Assembly: GCA_036259355.1 (NCBI GenBank)
Contig: DATABY010000142.1
Location: 1 to 16,702, forward strand
Source of the DNA: JALZDI01 sp036259355
GTDB taxonomy: Bacteria > Actinomycetota > Actinomycetes > Propionibacteriales > Nocardioidaceae
Direction of reading: 5' to 3'
DNA length: 16,702 bases
Part shown: positions 1-6,170 of the stretch, piece after piece
Layout of the letters: each line of letters starts with the position of its first letter
Position numbering within the stretch: the stretch's first letter is position 1
Notes under the pieces: generated by a model
What the model was told of the DNA's origin: nothing
Databases searched by the model: none
The model's input: the letters and a program-made list of their open reading frames with translations, nothing else
Program-made: the position numbers and the translations under genes

Positions 1-582
1 GATCCGCTTGATGGTGTCCTCGTCGTTGGACCCAGACGGATGCATCAGCACCTCGTCGGTGTACTCGTGGTTGACCACCAGCAGGGCGCGTTCACGGCCC
101 GGTAACGGCAGCACGCCGACGTAGTCGCAGTTGTAGCCGAACTGCTTCATCTGCGCCTCCGGGGTCTGCCGGCGCACATCGAACCGGGGGGCGCCCGGTT
201 CCACTGGATCGCCCCATCCCACCAGCACGTCGTGCCGGAACCCCTCGGCGACGGCCACATTGTCCCGCCGGTTCGGCGCGACCGGCTGGAACGCCAATGC
301 CGAGATGCCCGCCCCCTCAGCACGTCCTTCGCGCGTTCCTGCTCCCGGCGTCGCAATCGCCGGGACGCCTCCCAGACCGGCCAGCGCCCAGCCGCCCCCG
401 GCTGCCGCGCCGGCCTTGAGCAGCGACCGACGCGCAACAGTGCGGGCAACGACGTCGCGGATATGGTTGTTGCCCGACGTGTTGGGTTCGGGGTGTGCGC
501 AGGCGTTTCCGCAGCGGAACTCGCATGTCATCCGACTGCGAGAACCGTGACGGGGCAGTAGTGGCAGGTGGCGTGGTGTCAC
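1..582 (-). CDS. phoX: PhoX-family alkaline phosphatase, N-terminal part (runs off the window)
   Basis: 194 codons of a protein that continues past base 1. PhoX enzymes (DUF839 family) are exported, metal-dependent phosphomonoesterases that release phosphate from organic esters. The N-terminus has the actinobacterial PhoX pattern: a basic leader rich in Leu and Pro (residues 2-17), a Cys-rich stretch TCEFRCGNACAHPEPNTSGN (19-38), then a Tat-like signal, ARRSLLKAG at about 50-58, followed by a hydrophobic Ala/Gly segment to about 78. The segment LLVVNHEYTDEVLMHP at about 167-182 is typical of the family. I chose GTG at 582 rather than the in-frame ATG at 531 because the conserved leader and Cys-rich block lie upstream of or across that ATG, GGAG lies a few bases before the GTG, and an in-frame TGA (600-598) limits any longer start. 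The catalytic C-terminus is outside the window. Confidence 0.85.
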   Translation of the reverse strand, partial: MTPRHLPLLPRHGSRSRMTCEFRCGNACAHPEPNTSGNNHIRDVVARTVARRSLLKAGAAAGGGWALAGLGGVPAIATPGAGTREGRAEGAGISALAFQPVAPNRRDNVAVAEGFRHDVLVGWGDPVEPGAPRFDVRRQTPEAQMKQFGYNCDYVGVLPLPGRERALLVVNHEYTDEVLMHPSGSNDEDTIKRI

Positions 583-627
583 GTCGAACTCCAAATGTCA
601 TGGCCGCAACTGGGTTGGCGCGACCAG

Positions 628-671
628 AGGCTAGGAGCACGACGCGACCCGCCCATGTCAGCCAGGTGAAC
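628..671 (-). promoter_or_regulatory. Candidate PHO-box promoter of phoX
   Basis: On the minus strand GTTCACC (671-665) is followed after TGGC by TGACATG (660-654), and 4 bases later by GGTCGCG (649-643). The 11-bp periodicity and the perfect first heptamer match the streptomycete PhoP box (GTTCACC-N4-GTTCACC); the later units are degenerate. A TAGCCT -10 (633-628) follows, so the -35 position overlaps the second unit, as in PhoP-activated promoters. It lies 46-90 bp upstream of the phoX GTG. What is seen is the repeat; PhoP control is inferred from the family of the gene. Confidence 0.5.
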
Positions 672-793
672 ACAACGAAGACAGAAAGGACGATCCCGCG
701 CGAGAGTCCGTCGGAGTAGGCGTCAGGCCGAGGGAGACAGGCGCCGGCGAACCCCGTCGACGGTCGCCGCTCGGTACCCAAGGATTGTCGGGC

Positions 794-811
794 GTTCACG
801 TCACCTTCACA
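794..811 (+). promoter_or_regulatory. Second PHO-box-like direct repeat facing the small peptide gene
   Basis: GTTCACG (794-800), TCAC, CTTCACA (805-811): two heptamers matching GTTCACC at 6/7 and 5/7 positions with the expected 4-base spacer. It lies about 100 bp upstream of the small ORF at 910, on the same strand. No clear -10 hexamer was found, so this is a binding-site candidate only. Confidence 0.35.
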
Positions 812-909
812 CCGTCGACGTCCGCTACCGGTGTGCTGGCGATGGGTAGGCCGCCCGGGACACCGGGCGCCCGTCTCTCAACCCGACAACCAGCCGATCG
901 GAGGGGGAC

Positions 910-996
910 ATGTCCGAGGAAAGCGCCGTGCTGGCCATCGTGCTGACGCTGGGCTTGTGGGCGATCGCTGCGCTGACGCTTCCTTGGGGGCGGTAA
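910..996 (+). CDS. 28-residue single-pass membrane peptide, unknown function
   Basis: The reading frame encodes MSEESAVLAIVLTLGLWAIA at its N-terminus and ends ALTLPWGR. A short acidic N-terminus (Ser-Glu-Glu-Ser) is followed by one hydrophobic segment (about residues 6-24) and a C-terminal Trp-Gly-Arg, so it would be a small inner-membrane peptide. The support for a real gene is a strong Shine-Dalgarno sequence, GGAGGGGG at 900-907, with GGAGG five bases from the ATG, and the absence of any competing gene. It is divergent from phoX and has a PHO-like repeat upstream, so phosphate-dependent expression is possible but inferred. No family is recognised. A weak GCGGG/CCCGC stem at 1049-1065 lies downstream and might end the transcript. 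Confidence 0.55.
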   Translation: MSEESAVLAIVLTLGLWAIAALTLPWGR

Positions 997-1299
997 GCCC
1001 TATCGCACCGGGACCGCCGGCTCCATAGGCGACGGCGACGAAGGGTGGGCGGGGGAAAAGCCCGCGCAGCGACCGGCGGCGACCATCCCCCACCGGGGCC
1101 AAGACACCGCCCAGCCGAGCGCGATCGGGCACCGGGGCGCCTCCGGGTACCGGCGGGAGAGGGCGACACTGGTACCGCAAGTGGACCGGCGCGCACTGGC
1201 GGTTCGATTCCGACAGGCGGCTCATCGCAAATCTCTAGGTCACCCCCGGCTGGCAAAGAGACGACGCGAGACCTCCAACTCGCCCGGGACCCTGCGATG
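997..1299. other. Intergenic region between convergent small ORF and permease
   Basis: 303 bp with no supported gene. It contains a weak hairpin (GCGGG 1049-1053 / CCCGC 1061-1065) and a stretch near 1198-1224 that resembles the 3' end of a tRNA. The open frames crossing it on both strands have Arg/Pro-biased composition typical of shadows in GC-rich DNA. Confidence 0.5.
1198..1224 (+). other. tRNA 3'-end-like fragment (no complete tRNA)
   Basis: The T-loop signature GGTTCGATTCC (1201-1211) sits in an imperfect 5-bp stem (GGCGG/CCGAC, one mismatch) and is followed by AGGCGGCT, which looks like a 3' acceptor strand plus discriminator. GGCGCCT at 1136-1142 could pair with 6 of 7 acceptor bases, but the 87-base interval gives no convincing D-arm or anticodon arm. 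It may be a relic of a tRNA or attachment site, or chance. Confidence 0.25.
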
Positions 1300-2721
1300 T
1301 CATTCCCCGAGTTTGGTCGGGTCGCGGAACCCGGTCTTCTTGCTCCGGACGCCGCGGTTCCACAGCCATGTGAGGAGCCACAACACGATGCCGACGCCGA
1401 TCATCGCGCCGGCGATCTGGTACAGGACGGTGTCCTGTGCCCACGGGCCGACGAGGAACGCGCAGGTGGCCGCGCCGAGGTAGGGAAGGAAGGTCGGCGC
1501 GTGGAAGTGGTCATGGTCGACCGGCCGCCGGCGCAGCACGATCGCCGCGACGTTGACGACGACGAAGACGGCCAGCAGCAGCAGCGCGGTCGTCCCGCCG
1601 AGCGCGGTGACGGTTTCCTCGCCCATGAAGTTGGTGACGGAGATGATGAGGCCACCAGCGATCAGCGTGGTGAAGATGATCGACGTCCAGGGGGAGCGGC
1701 GTCCGGGCAGTACCTTCGCCAGCGACCTCGGCAGCACGTCTTGCTTGGCCATGCCGTAGACCAGCCGACTGGCCATCAGCATGTTGATCAGCGCGGTGTT
1801 GGCGACCGCGAACATCGATATGAAGGGGTAGAAGTCGTTGACGGGGAACCCGGGCGCACCGGTCCGGACGACCTCGAGCAGCGGGGTCTCGCTGTCGGCG
1901 AGGCGACCCACCGGGACCACCGCGACCGCCGCGATCGAGACCAGAACGTAGACGACCGCGACGATGCCCAGGCCGGTCAGCATGATCTTGGGGAAGGTCT
2001 TGACGGGGTCCTTGGTCTCCTCGGCCATGTTGACCGAGTCCTCGAATCCCACCATGGAGAAGAACGCCAGCGAGGTTGCCGCGGTGAGCGCGAGGAAGAT
2101 GCCCTTGTCGCCCTCGGTCTCGAACACCACGACCCGTCCGAAGTCGACGTTGCCCTGCGTCATGGCCCAGAACCCGATGAGGATCACGAGCGCGAGGCCG
2201 GTGAACTCCACCGACGCGAGTACGACGTTGAGCTTGACGCTCTCCCCGACGCCTCGCAGGTTGATGAGGGCAAGCAGGACCATGAACGTCAGCGCCACCA
2301 GGGTGACGCCCGTCGAACCCCAGTCGAGCCCGAACCCCACGATGAAGTTCTCCCCGAGGAACTGCGCGGCTGTCGACGCCGAGGTGATGCCCGAGCTCAG
2401 GACGGCGAAGGTGACGAGAAAGGTTACGAAGTGGATGCCGAACGCGCGGTGGGTGTAGAGCGCGGCGCCCGCCGCCTGCGGGTACTTGGTGACCAGCTCC
2501 AGGTACGAGAAGGCGGTGATGGTGGCCACTGCGAAAGCCAGCAGCACCGGCGCCCAGGCCGCCCCGCCGACCTCGCCGGCGACCTCGCCGGTCAGCGCGT
2601 AGACACCGGTGCCGAGGATGTCGCCGACGATGAACAGCAGCAGCAGCTTGGTGCCCATCACCCGCTTGAGCTCGGGCTGTCGGGCCTCGGCACGTTCTGC
2701 GGTGGTGCCGATATCACTCAT
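1300..2721 (-). CDS. APC-superfamily amino-acid permease
   Basis: 473 residues, about the usual size for a 12-helix amino acid-polyamine-organocation transporter in the cytoplasmic membrane. The first helix begins KLLLLFIVGDILGTGVYALTGE (about 25-46), with the glycine-rich unwound motif typical of APC substrate sites. Helix 6 contains LAFFSMVGFEDSVNMAEETKDP (about 218-239), the family signature around the substrate pocket. Further hydrophobic segments follow to a charged C-terminal tail. The substrate cannot be told; cationic or other amino acids are possible. The start ATG at 2721 is preceded by AGGAG about 8 bases upstream; an upstream in-frame extension to 2778 lacks support. It is divergent from the thiamine operon, and an 8-bp inverted repeat (2775-2801) lies between the two. 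Confidence 0.88.
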   Translation of the reverse strand: MSDIGTTAERAEARQPELKRVMGTKLLLLFIVGDILGTGVYALTGEVAGEVGGAAWAPVLLAFAVATITAFSYLELVTKYPQAAGAALYTHRAFGIHFVTFLVTFAVLSSGITSASTAAQFLGENFIVGFGLDWGSTGVTLVALTFMVLLALINLRGVGESVKLNVVLASVEFTGLALVILIGFWAMTQGNVDFGRVVVFETEGDKGIFLALTAATSLAFFSMVGFEDSVNMAEETKDPVKTFPKIMLTGLGIVAVVYVLVSIAAVAVVPVGRLADSETPLLEVVRTGAPGFPVNDFYPFISMFAVANTALINMLMASRLVYGMAKQDVLPRSLAKVLPGRRSPWTSIIFTTLIAGGLIISVTNFMGEETVTALGGTTALLLLAVFVVVNVAAIVLRRRPVDHDHFHAPTFLPYLGAATCAFLVGPWAQDTVLYQIAGAMIGVGIVLWLLTWLWNRGVRSKKTGFRDPTKLGE

Positions 2722-2774
2722 GGTCGCCGCTCCTCTGCAGGCCGAGTGCACGAACCCCCTAACGCTAAACCTGC

Positions 2775-2801
2775 CCACCGGCCTTTCGGCGGAGCCGGTG
2801 G
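2775..2801. repeat. Inverted repeat between permease and thi promoter
   Basis: CCACCGGC (2775-2782) and GCCGGTGG (2794-2801) form perfect 8-bp arms around an 11-base loop, 54 bp upstream of the permease start and 29 bp upstream of the thi -35. It could be an operator for either promoter or a leader hairpin of the permease; nothing decides between these. Confidence 0.4.
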
Positions 2802-2829
2802 CGCGCCGAGCAAACGCGTCACGGTGTGG

Positions 2830-2858
2830 TTGGACTGTGTCCGTCGAGTGGGTAGCGT
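2830..2858 (+). promoter_or_regulatory. Housekeeping-type promoter of the thi operon
   Basis: TTGGAC (2830-2835) and TAGCGT (2853-2858) are separated by exactly 17 bp, a good match to the primary-sigma consensus. Transcription would start near 2865, at the 5' edge of the TPP riboswitch, which supports both calls. Confidence 0.7.
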
Positions 2859-2865
2859 GGGCCCG

Positions 2866-2955
2866 GTGTGCGGGAGCTCGTATGGAGCGGGCTGAGAGGG
2901 CGGTAGCGACCGCCGACCGTTGAACCTGATCCGGGTAATGCCGGCGAAGGGAGTG
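2866..2955 (+). ncRNA. TPP riboswitch (THI element)
   Basis: The conserved core is present: GGCTGAGAGGG (2890-2900), a P3 stem GGCGGT/ACCGCC around AGCG, TGAACCTGATC (2921-2931), and CCGGGTAATGCCGGCGAAGGGA (2931-2952), with its P4 CCGG/CCGG stem. These are the pyrimidine- and pyrophosphate-binding segments of thiamine pyrophosphate riboswitches. The closing 3' strand AAGGGAG (2947-2953) is also the ribosome binding site of thiM, so ligand-bound folding would hide the Shine-Dalgarno sequence. Control is therefore probably translational. The exact 5' boundary is approximate. Confidence 0.93.
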
Positions 2956-2958
2956 CTG

Positions 2959-3792
2959 ATGAGCACGGTTGACGTGCCGGTGGCTCCGCTACCGGTGCAG
3001 GCGAAGGACGCGGCTGACGTGCTGCAGCGGGTGCGGCAGCGTGCGCCGCTGGTCGAGTGCCTGACCAACTTGGTGGTGACGGGGTTCACCGCGAACGCGT
3101 TGCTGGCGGTCGGTGCGTCCCCGGCCATGGTGGACGAGGCGGACGAGGCCGCCGAGCTGGCGCGAGCCGCCGACGCGCTGCTGGTCAACGTCGGCACCCC
3201 GTCCGAGGCGAGCGCCGCGGCGATGCGGGCGGCCGCGCACGCGGCACACGCGGTCGAGGCGCCGTGGGTGCTGGACCCGGTGGCGGTGGGGCCGCTGACG
3301 TTCCGGACCCGGCTGGCGACCGAGCTGCTCACCAAGGGCCCCACCGTCGTGCGCGGCAACCCCTCGGAGGTACTCAGCCTGGCCGGCGCCACCGGATCGG
3401 CCAAGGGCGTGGACTCGGCCACCGACTCCGCCTCCGCGCTGTTGCCTGCCTTCGAGCTGGCCCAGCGCGAGGGTACGACGGTCGCTGTCAGCGGCGTGGT
3501 CGACTACGTCACGGACGGCCGTTCGGTGGTCGAGGTCGGCACCGGTGATGCGATGATGACGCGGGTGACCGGGGTCGGGTGCGTGCTGGGCGCTCTGGTC
3601 GCGGCATGTTGTGCGGTGGAGGAGTCGCCGCTGGTGGCCGCGAGCGCGGCGACCGCGGTGCTCACTGTGGCTGCGGAGGTCGCGGCCGAGAACAGTCTTG
3701 GGCCCGGCAGCTTCGCGGTCGGCCTGCTCGACGCGCTGTACGCGTTGGACGCGGGCACGCTCGAGTCACATCTGGCGGCGCGGTCGCGGTGA
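2959..3792 (+). CDS. thiM: Hydroxyethylthiazole kinase
   Basis: 277 residues, the usual size of ThiM. It phosphorylates 4-methyl-5-(2-hydroxyethyl)thiazole with ATP, the thiazole salvage step of thiamine synthesis in the cytoplasm. Visible motifs: the substrate segment CLTNLVVTGFTANALLAVGASPAM (about 34-57), LDPVAVG (105-111), the GNPSE motif (133-137), and the nucleotide and anion-hole segment TRVTGVGCVLGALVAA (201-216), with the catalytic Cys at about 208. ATG 2959 has GGGAG five bases upstream inside the riboswitch; in-frame codons upstream belong to the riboswitch. First gene of the thiM-thiE-thiD operon. Confidence 0.95.
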   Translation: MSTVDVPVAPLPVQAKDAADVLQRVRQRAPLVECLTNLVVTGFTANALLAVGASPAMVDEADEAAELARAADALLVNVGTPSEASAAAMRAAAHAAHAVEAPWVLDPVAVGPLTFRTRLATELLTKGPTVVRGNPSEVLSLAGATGSAKGVDSATDSASALLPAFELAQREGTTVAVSGVVDYVTDGRSVVEVGTGDAMMTRVTGVGCVLGALVAACCAVEESPLVAASAATAVLTVAAEVAAENSLGPGSFAVGLLDALYALDAGTLESHLAARSR

Positions 3793-4418
3793 CGTTGGAC
3801 CTGTCGACGTACTTGGTCACCGACCCGGACCTGTGCGGCGAGCGCGGGGTGTTCGAGACGGTGGTGGCGGCCGTCGAGGGTGGTGTCACGGCTGTGCAGC
3901 TGCGCGAGAAGGGCGCGTCGGCGCGTTCGCTGAGTCGGCTGGCCACCGCCTTGCTGCGTGCGCTGGATGGCACGGGCGTGCCCCTGCTGGTCAACGACAG
4001 GCTCGACGTCGCGCTGGCGACCGGCGCCCACGGGGTGCACCTGGGTCAGGACGACTTGGACGTCGAGGATGCGCGCCGGCTGGCCGGACCCGGCCTGGTG
4101 ATCGGCTTGTCGGTGTCGACCCAGGAGGAGATGACCGTCGCGAACAGACTTCCGGACGGGACGGTCGACTACCTCGGCATCGCCCCGGTGTTCGCCACGG
4201 CGACCAAGACCGACACCGAGGAGGAGCTGGGTCTGGACGGGCTTGCCGACCTGTGCCGTCGTACTCACCTTCCGTGCGTGGCCATCGGCGGAATCCACGC
4301 CGGCAACGCGGCCGCGGTTCGCAGCAGCGGCGCGGACGGAGTAGCCGTCGTGTCGGCCATCTGCGCTGCGGCCGATCCGGCCGATGCCGCGGCCGCACTG
4401 GGAGGAAGAGCCCGATGA
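3789..4418 (+). CDS. thiE: Thiamine-phosphate synthase
   Basis: 209 residues, normal for ThiE, a TIM-barrel enzyme joining HMP pyrophosphate and thiazole phosphate to make thiamine phosphate. Motifs in order: QLREK (37-41), ND (69-70), GVHLGQDDL (82-90), GLSVST (106-111), DYLGIAPVFATATKTD (127-142), AIGGI (165-169) and GADGVAVVSAI (181-191), covering the pyrophosphate, Mg and phosphate sites. The GTG start at 3789 overlaps the thiM stop as GTGA, so translation is probably coupled. The frame is open further upstream, but that part overlaps thiM out of frame and lacks ThiE features. Confidence 0.95.
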   Translation: MTLDLSTYLVTDPDLCGERGVFETVVAAVEGGVTAVQLREKGASARSLSRLATALLRALDGTGVPLLVNDRLDVALATGAHGVHLGQDDLDVEDARRLAGPGLVIGLSVSTQEEMTVANRLPDGTVDYLGIAPVFATATKTDTEEELGLDGLADLCRRTHLPCVAIGGIHAGNAAAVRSSGADGVAVVSAICAAADPADAAAALGGRAR

Positions 4419-5209
4419 TCCCGAACGTGTTGACCATCGCCGGCACCGACCCCAGTGGAGGTGCGGGGATCCAGGCGGACCTGAAGGCGTTCTCCGCGCT
4501 CGGCGCATTCGGCACCAGCGTCGTGACCGCGCTCGTCGCGCAGAACACCCAGGGCGTGGTTGCGGTGCACGAGGTGCCGGCTGACTTCGTGGACCAGCAG
4601 ATGGACACGCTGTTCGCTGACGTACGCATCGACGCGGTCAAGATCGGGATGCTCGGCACCGCCGACCTGGTGCGGTGCGTCGCCGCGGGGCTACGACGGT
4701 TCGCGCCGCCGTACGTCGTCCTCGACCCGGTGATGGTGGCCAAGAGCGGTGACCGGCTGCTGGCCGGCGACGCGGTCGCAGCGCTGCGCGAGGACCTCCT
4801 CCCGCAGGTGCACCTGGTCACCCCGAACCTTCCCGAGGCCGCGGACCTGCTCGAGGAGAAGGAGGCCGACGACGAGGACACCATGTACGGCCAGCTCGAG
4901 CGACTGGGCGAGCTGTGCCCGGGCGTACTGCTCAAGGGCGGTCACCTCGACGGGTCGCAGAGCACGGACCTGCTGCGGGTCGACGGCGGCGTCACTGCGC
5001 TGGCCGCACCCCGGGTGCAGACCACCAACACGCACGGCACCGGCTGCACGCTCTCGGCGGCGATCGCGGCACTGCGGCCGCAACGCCCCGACTGGACCAG
5101 TGCGGTCACCGACGCCAAGGACTACCTGAGCCGTTCCCTGCAGGCCGCCGACCGGCTCGACGTCGGCCAGGGCCACGGCCCGCTGCACCACTTCCATGCC
5201 TGGTGGTGA
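4415..5209 (+). CDS. thiD: Hydroxymethylpyrimidine / phosphomethylpyrimidine kinase
   Basis: 264 residues, typical for single-domain ThiD of the ribokinase fold, which phosphorylates HMP and HMP-phosphate. Seen: TIAGTDPSGGAGIQADLKAFSALGAFG (7-33), the substrate-binding opening of ThiD; KIGMLG (76-81); LDPVM (103-107); TPN (136-138); LLKGGH (172-177); and NTHGTGCTLSAA (205-216), the ATP and anion-hole motif with Cys at 211. ATG 4415 overlaps the thiE stop as ATGA and has GGAGGAA (4401-4407) seven bases upstream. Last gene of the operon; only 41 bp separate it from the convergent STAS gene and no clear terminator is visible there. Confidence 0.95.
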   Translation: MIPNVLTIAGTDPSGGAGIQADLKAFSALGAFGTSVVTALVAQNTQGVVAVHEVPADFVDQQMDTLFADVRIDAVKIGMLGTADLVRCVAAGLRRFAPPYVVLDPVMVAKSGDRLLAGDAVAALREDLLPQVHLVTPNLPEAADLLEEKEADDEDTMYGQLERLGELCPGVLLKGGHLDGSQSTDLLRVDGGVTALAAPRVQTTNTHGTGCTLSAAIAALRPQRPDWTSAVTDAKDYLSRSLQAADRLDVGQGHGPLHHFHAWW

Positions 5210-5250
5210 ACGGCGTGCTGGGCTCGCGCAAACTGCCGCCCGGCCGGCGT

Positions 5251-5643
5251 TCAGGCGGAGGCTGCGGCGGCTTCGCTGACCGTCGCATAGGTCGGGAAGA
5301 CGTCGCTCACCTGGGTGAGGTCCAAGACCCGGCGGACCACCCCCGTGGGCCCGACCAGGCACAGGGACCTCCCGTGCCGAGCACGGCCCTGGTTCAGCGC
5401 ATGCACCATCACGCCGATACCGGTGGAGTCGAGGAAGGTTACGCGGCTCAGATCGAGGACGATGCGGTCCGAGGACTCTGCCGCAGTCGTCAGCGCCTGC
5501 CGCAGCCCTGGGGACGTGTGGAAGTCGATCTCCCCGGTCGCGATCACGACGCAACACCCGTGCACGGGCTCGAGTCGGTATGAAGCGGGACTGCTTTCGT
5601 CCCAACCGGGTTCACGTTCAGCAGAAACTGGCCGACGAGCCAT
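5251..5643 (-). CDS. STAS-domain anti-sigma factor antagonist
   Basis: 130 residues, nearly all one STAS domain (about 23-125). These proteins bind anti-sigma kinases of the RsbW/SpoIIAB type when unphosphorylated and so free a sigma factor. The signature IVLDLSRVTFLDSTGIGVMVHAL (61-83) includes DSTG, with the phosphorylatable Ser at about 73 by analogy with SpoIIAA. ATG 5643 is preferred over ATG 5652 because the AGGGGG ribosome binding site touches the latter directly but lies 9 bases from the former. No anti-sigma kinase is in the window; the PP2C protein at 12094-13686 belongs to the enzyme class that dephosphorylates such antagonists, but a link is only inferred. An 8-bp hairpin lies just upstream of the start. 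Confidence 0.88.
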   Translation of the reverse strand: MARRPVSAEREPGWDESSPASYRLEPVHGCCVVIATGEIDFHTSPGLRQALTTAAESSDRIVLDLSRVTFLDSTGIGVMVHALNQGRARHGRSLCLVGPTGVVRRVLDLTQVSDVFPTYATVSEAAAASA

Positions 5644-5648
5644 CGGGC

Positions 5649-5687
5649 TCATCCCCCTAGCGCCGGCTGCGGGGACCTGGCAGCCGG
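5649..5687 (-). promoter_or_regulatory. Leader hairpin with possible pseudoknot at the STAS gene start
   Basis: On the minus strand CCGGCTGC (5687-5680) and GCAGCCGG (5670-5663) form a perfect 8-bp stem with loop CAGGTCCCC. The Shine-Dalgarno AGGGGGA follows three bases beyond the CGC spacer. The loop bases UCCCC are complementary to GGGGA of that site, so a pseudoknot could cover it. The repeat is seen; the RNA structure and regulation are inferred. Confidence 0.4.
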
Positions 5688-6170
5688 TTAGGCGAGCCAC
5701 ATTGACCCCGAGAAGTGTGCGGGTCCGTGCGGACATCCCCGTTGGCCTCCAGGCTACACCGCCGCCCAGTCGCTGCCCTCCAGCCACAGCCTGTCGGGGG
5801 GAATCTGACAGCGGAACAACACTGTTGGCGGCGGCAACGGGTTGCTTCGGTTCCGTGGGTGATCCCGGTGGTGGTGGCCGGGTTTGCGGCGTACCGTGAG
5901 AAGAGCGTCACCCGGAACCCGTGGGCGGGTGGATGCAGACGCGGGGATCGATCCCCGCGGTGAGACATGGGGTATGGCGTGTTCGCCCAGCGGTGGTCAG
6001 GTCTGATGGCGGCGCTCGACGGCGAAACGGACAGTAACCCGTCAACGAGGAGCGGACTCGGCCGTGAAGGCTGCCGCCGCAGCTGGACCCGCAGTCGTCG
6101 CCCCACCGGCTAGCTGCACAACTCGGTCGATGCAGGCGCCGGTCGACACCAACAGAGGGTGTGAGGCGTC
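5688..6170. other. Gene-free region upstream of the GAF-ANTAR gene
   Basis: About 480 bp with no supported gene on either strand; open frames here have Arg/Pro-rich shadow composition. The notable element is the 20-bp perfect palindrome at 5940-5959. Promoters for the flanking divergent genes must lie here, but no convincing -35/-10 pair was identified. GGGTAT at 5970-5975 lacks a matching GTTT element. Confidence 0.5.
5940..5959. repeat. 20-bp perfect palindrome
   Basis: CGCGGGGATCGATCCCCGCG reads the same on both strands. It lies 212 bp upstream of the GAF-ANTAR gene. It could be an operator for a dimeric regulator, or as RNA an 8-bp stem with a UCGA tetraloop. No T-tract follows and no gene ends just before it, so a terminator role is unlikely. 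Confidence 0.6.

Larger units (their letters stand above)
583..909. other. Intergenic region between divergent phoX and a small membrane peptide gene
   Basis: 327 bp without a convincing gene. It holds the phoX promoter (628-671, minus) and a second PHO-like repeat on the plus strand (794-811). An overlapping minus-strand frame with a hydrophobic stretch (about 620-690) is treated as a shadow because it runs through the phoX start and promoter. Confidence 0.5.

Noticed and set aside
317..799. Minus-strand frame with a hydrophobic segment upstream of phoX
   Set aside because: It overlaps phoX in another frame and runs through its ribosome binding site and PHO-like promoter; the remainder is Arg/Pro shadow sequence.
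1136..1222. A complete tRNA gene
   Set aside because: Acceptor and T-arm resemble a tRNA but no D-arm or anticodon stem can be drawn; kept only as a low-confidence fragment.
1045..2895. 616-codon open frame on the plus strand
   Set aside because: It is antisense to the well-supported permease, has Asp/Arg/Gly/His-rich low-complexity composition and no recognisable domain; a typical GC-rich shadow.
5970..5975. GGGTAT as a SigB-type -10 for the GAF-ANTAR gene
   Set aside because: No GTTT lies 14-17 bases upstream; a similar GGGTAT at 6980 is simply part of a Shine-Dalgarno context.
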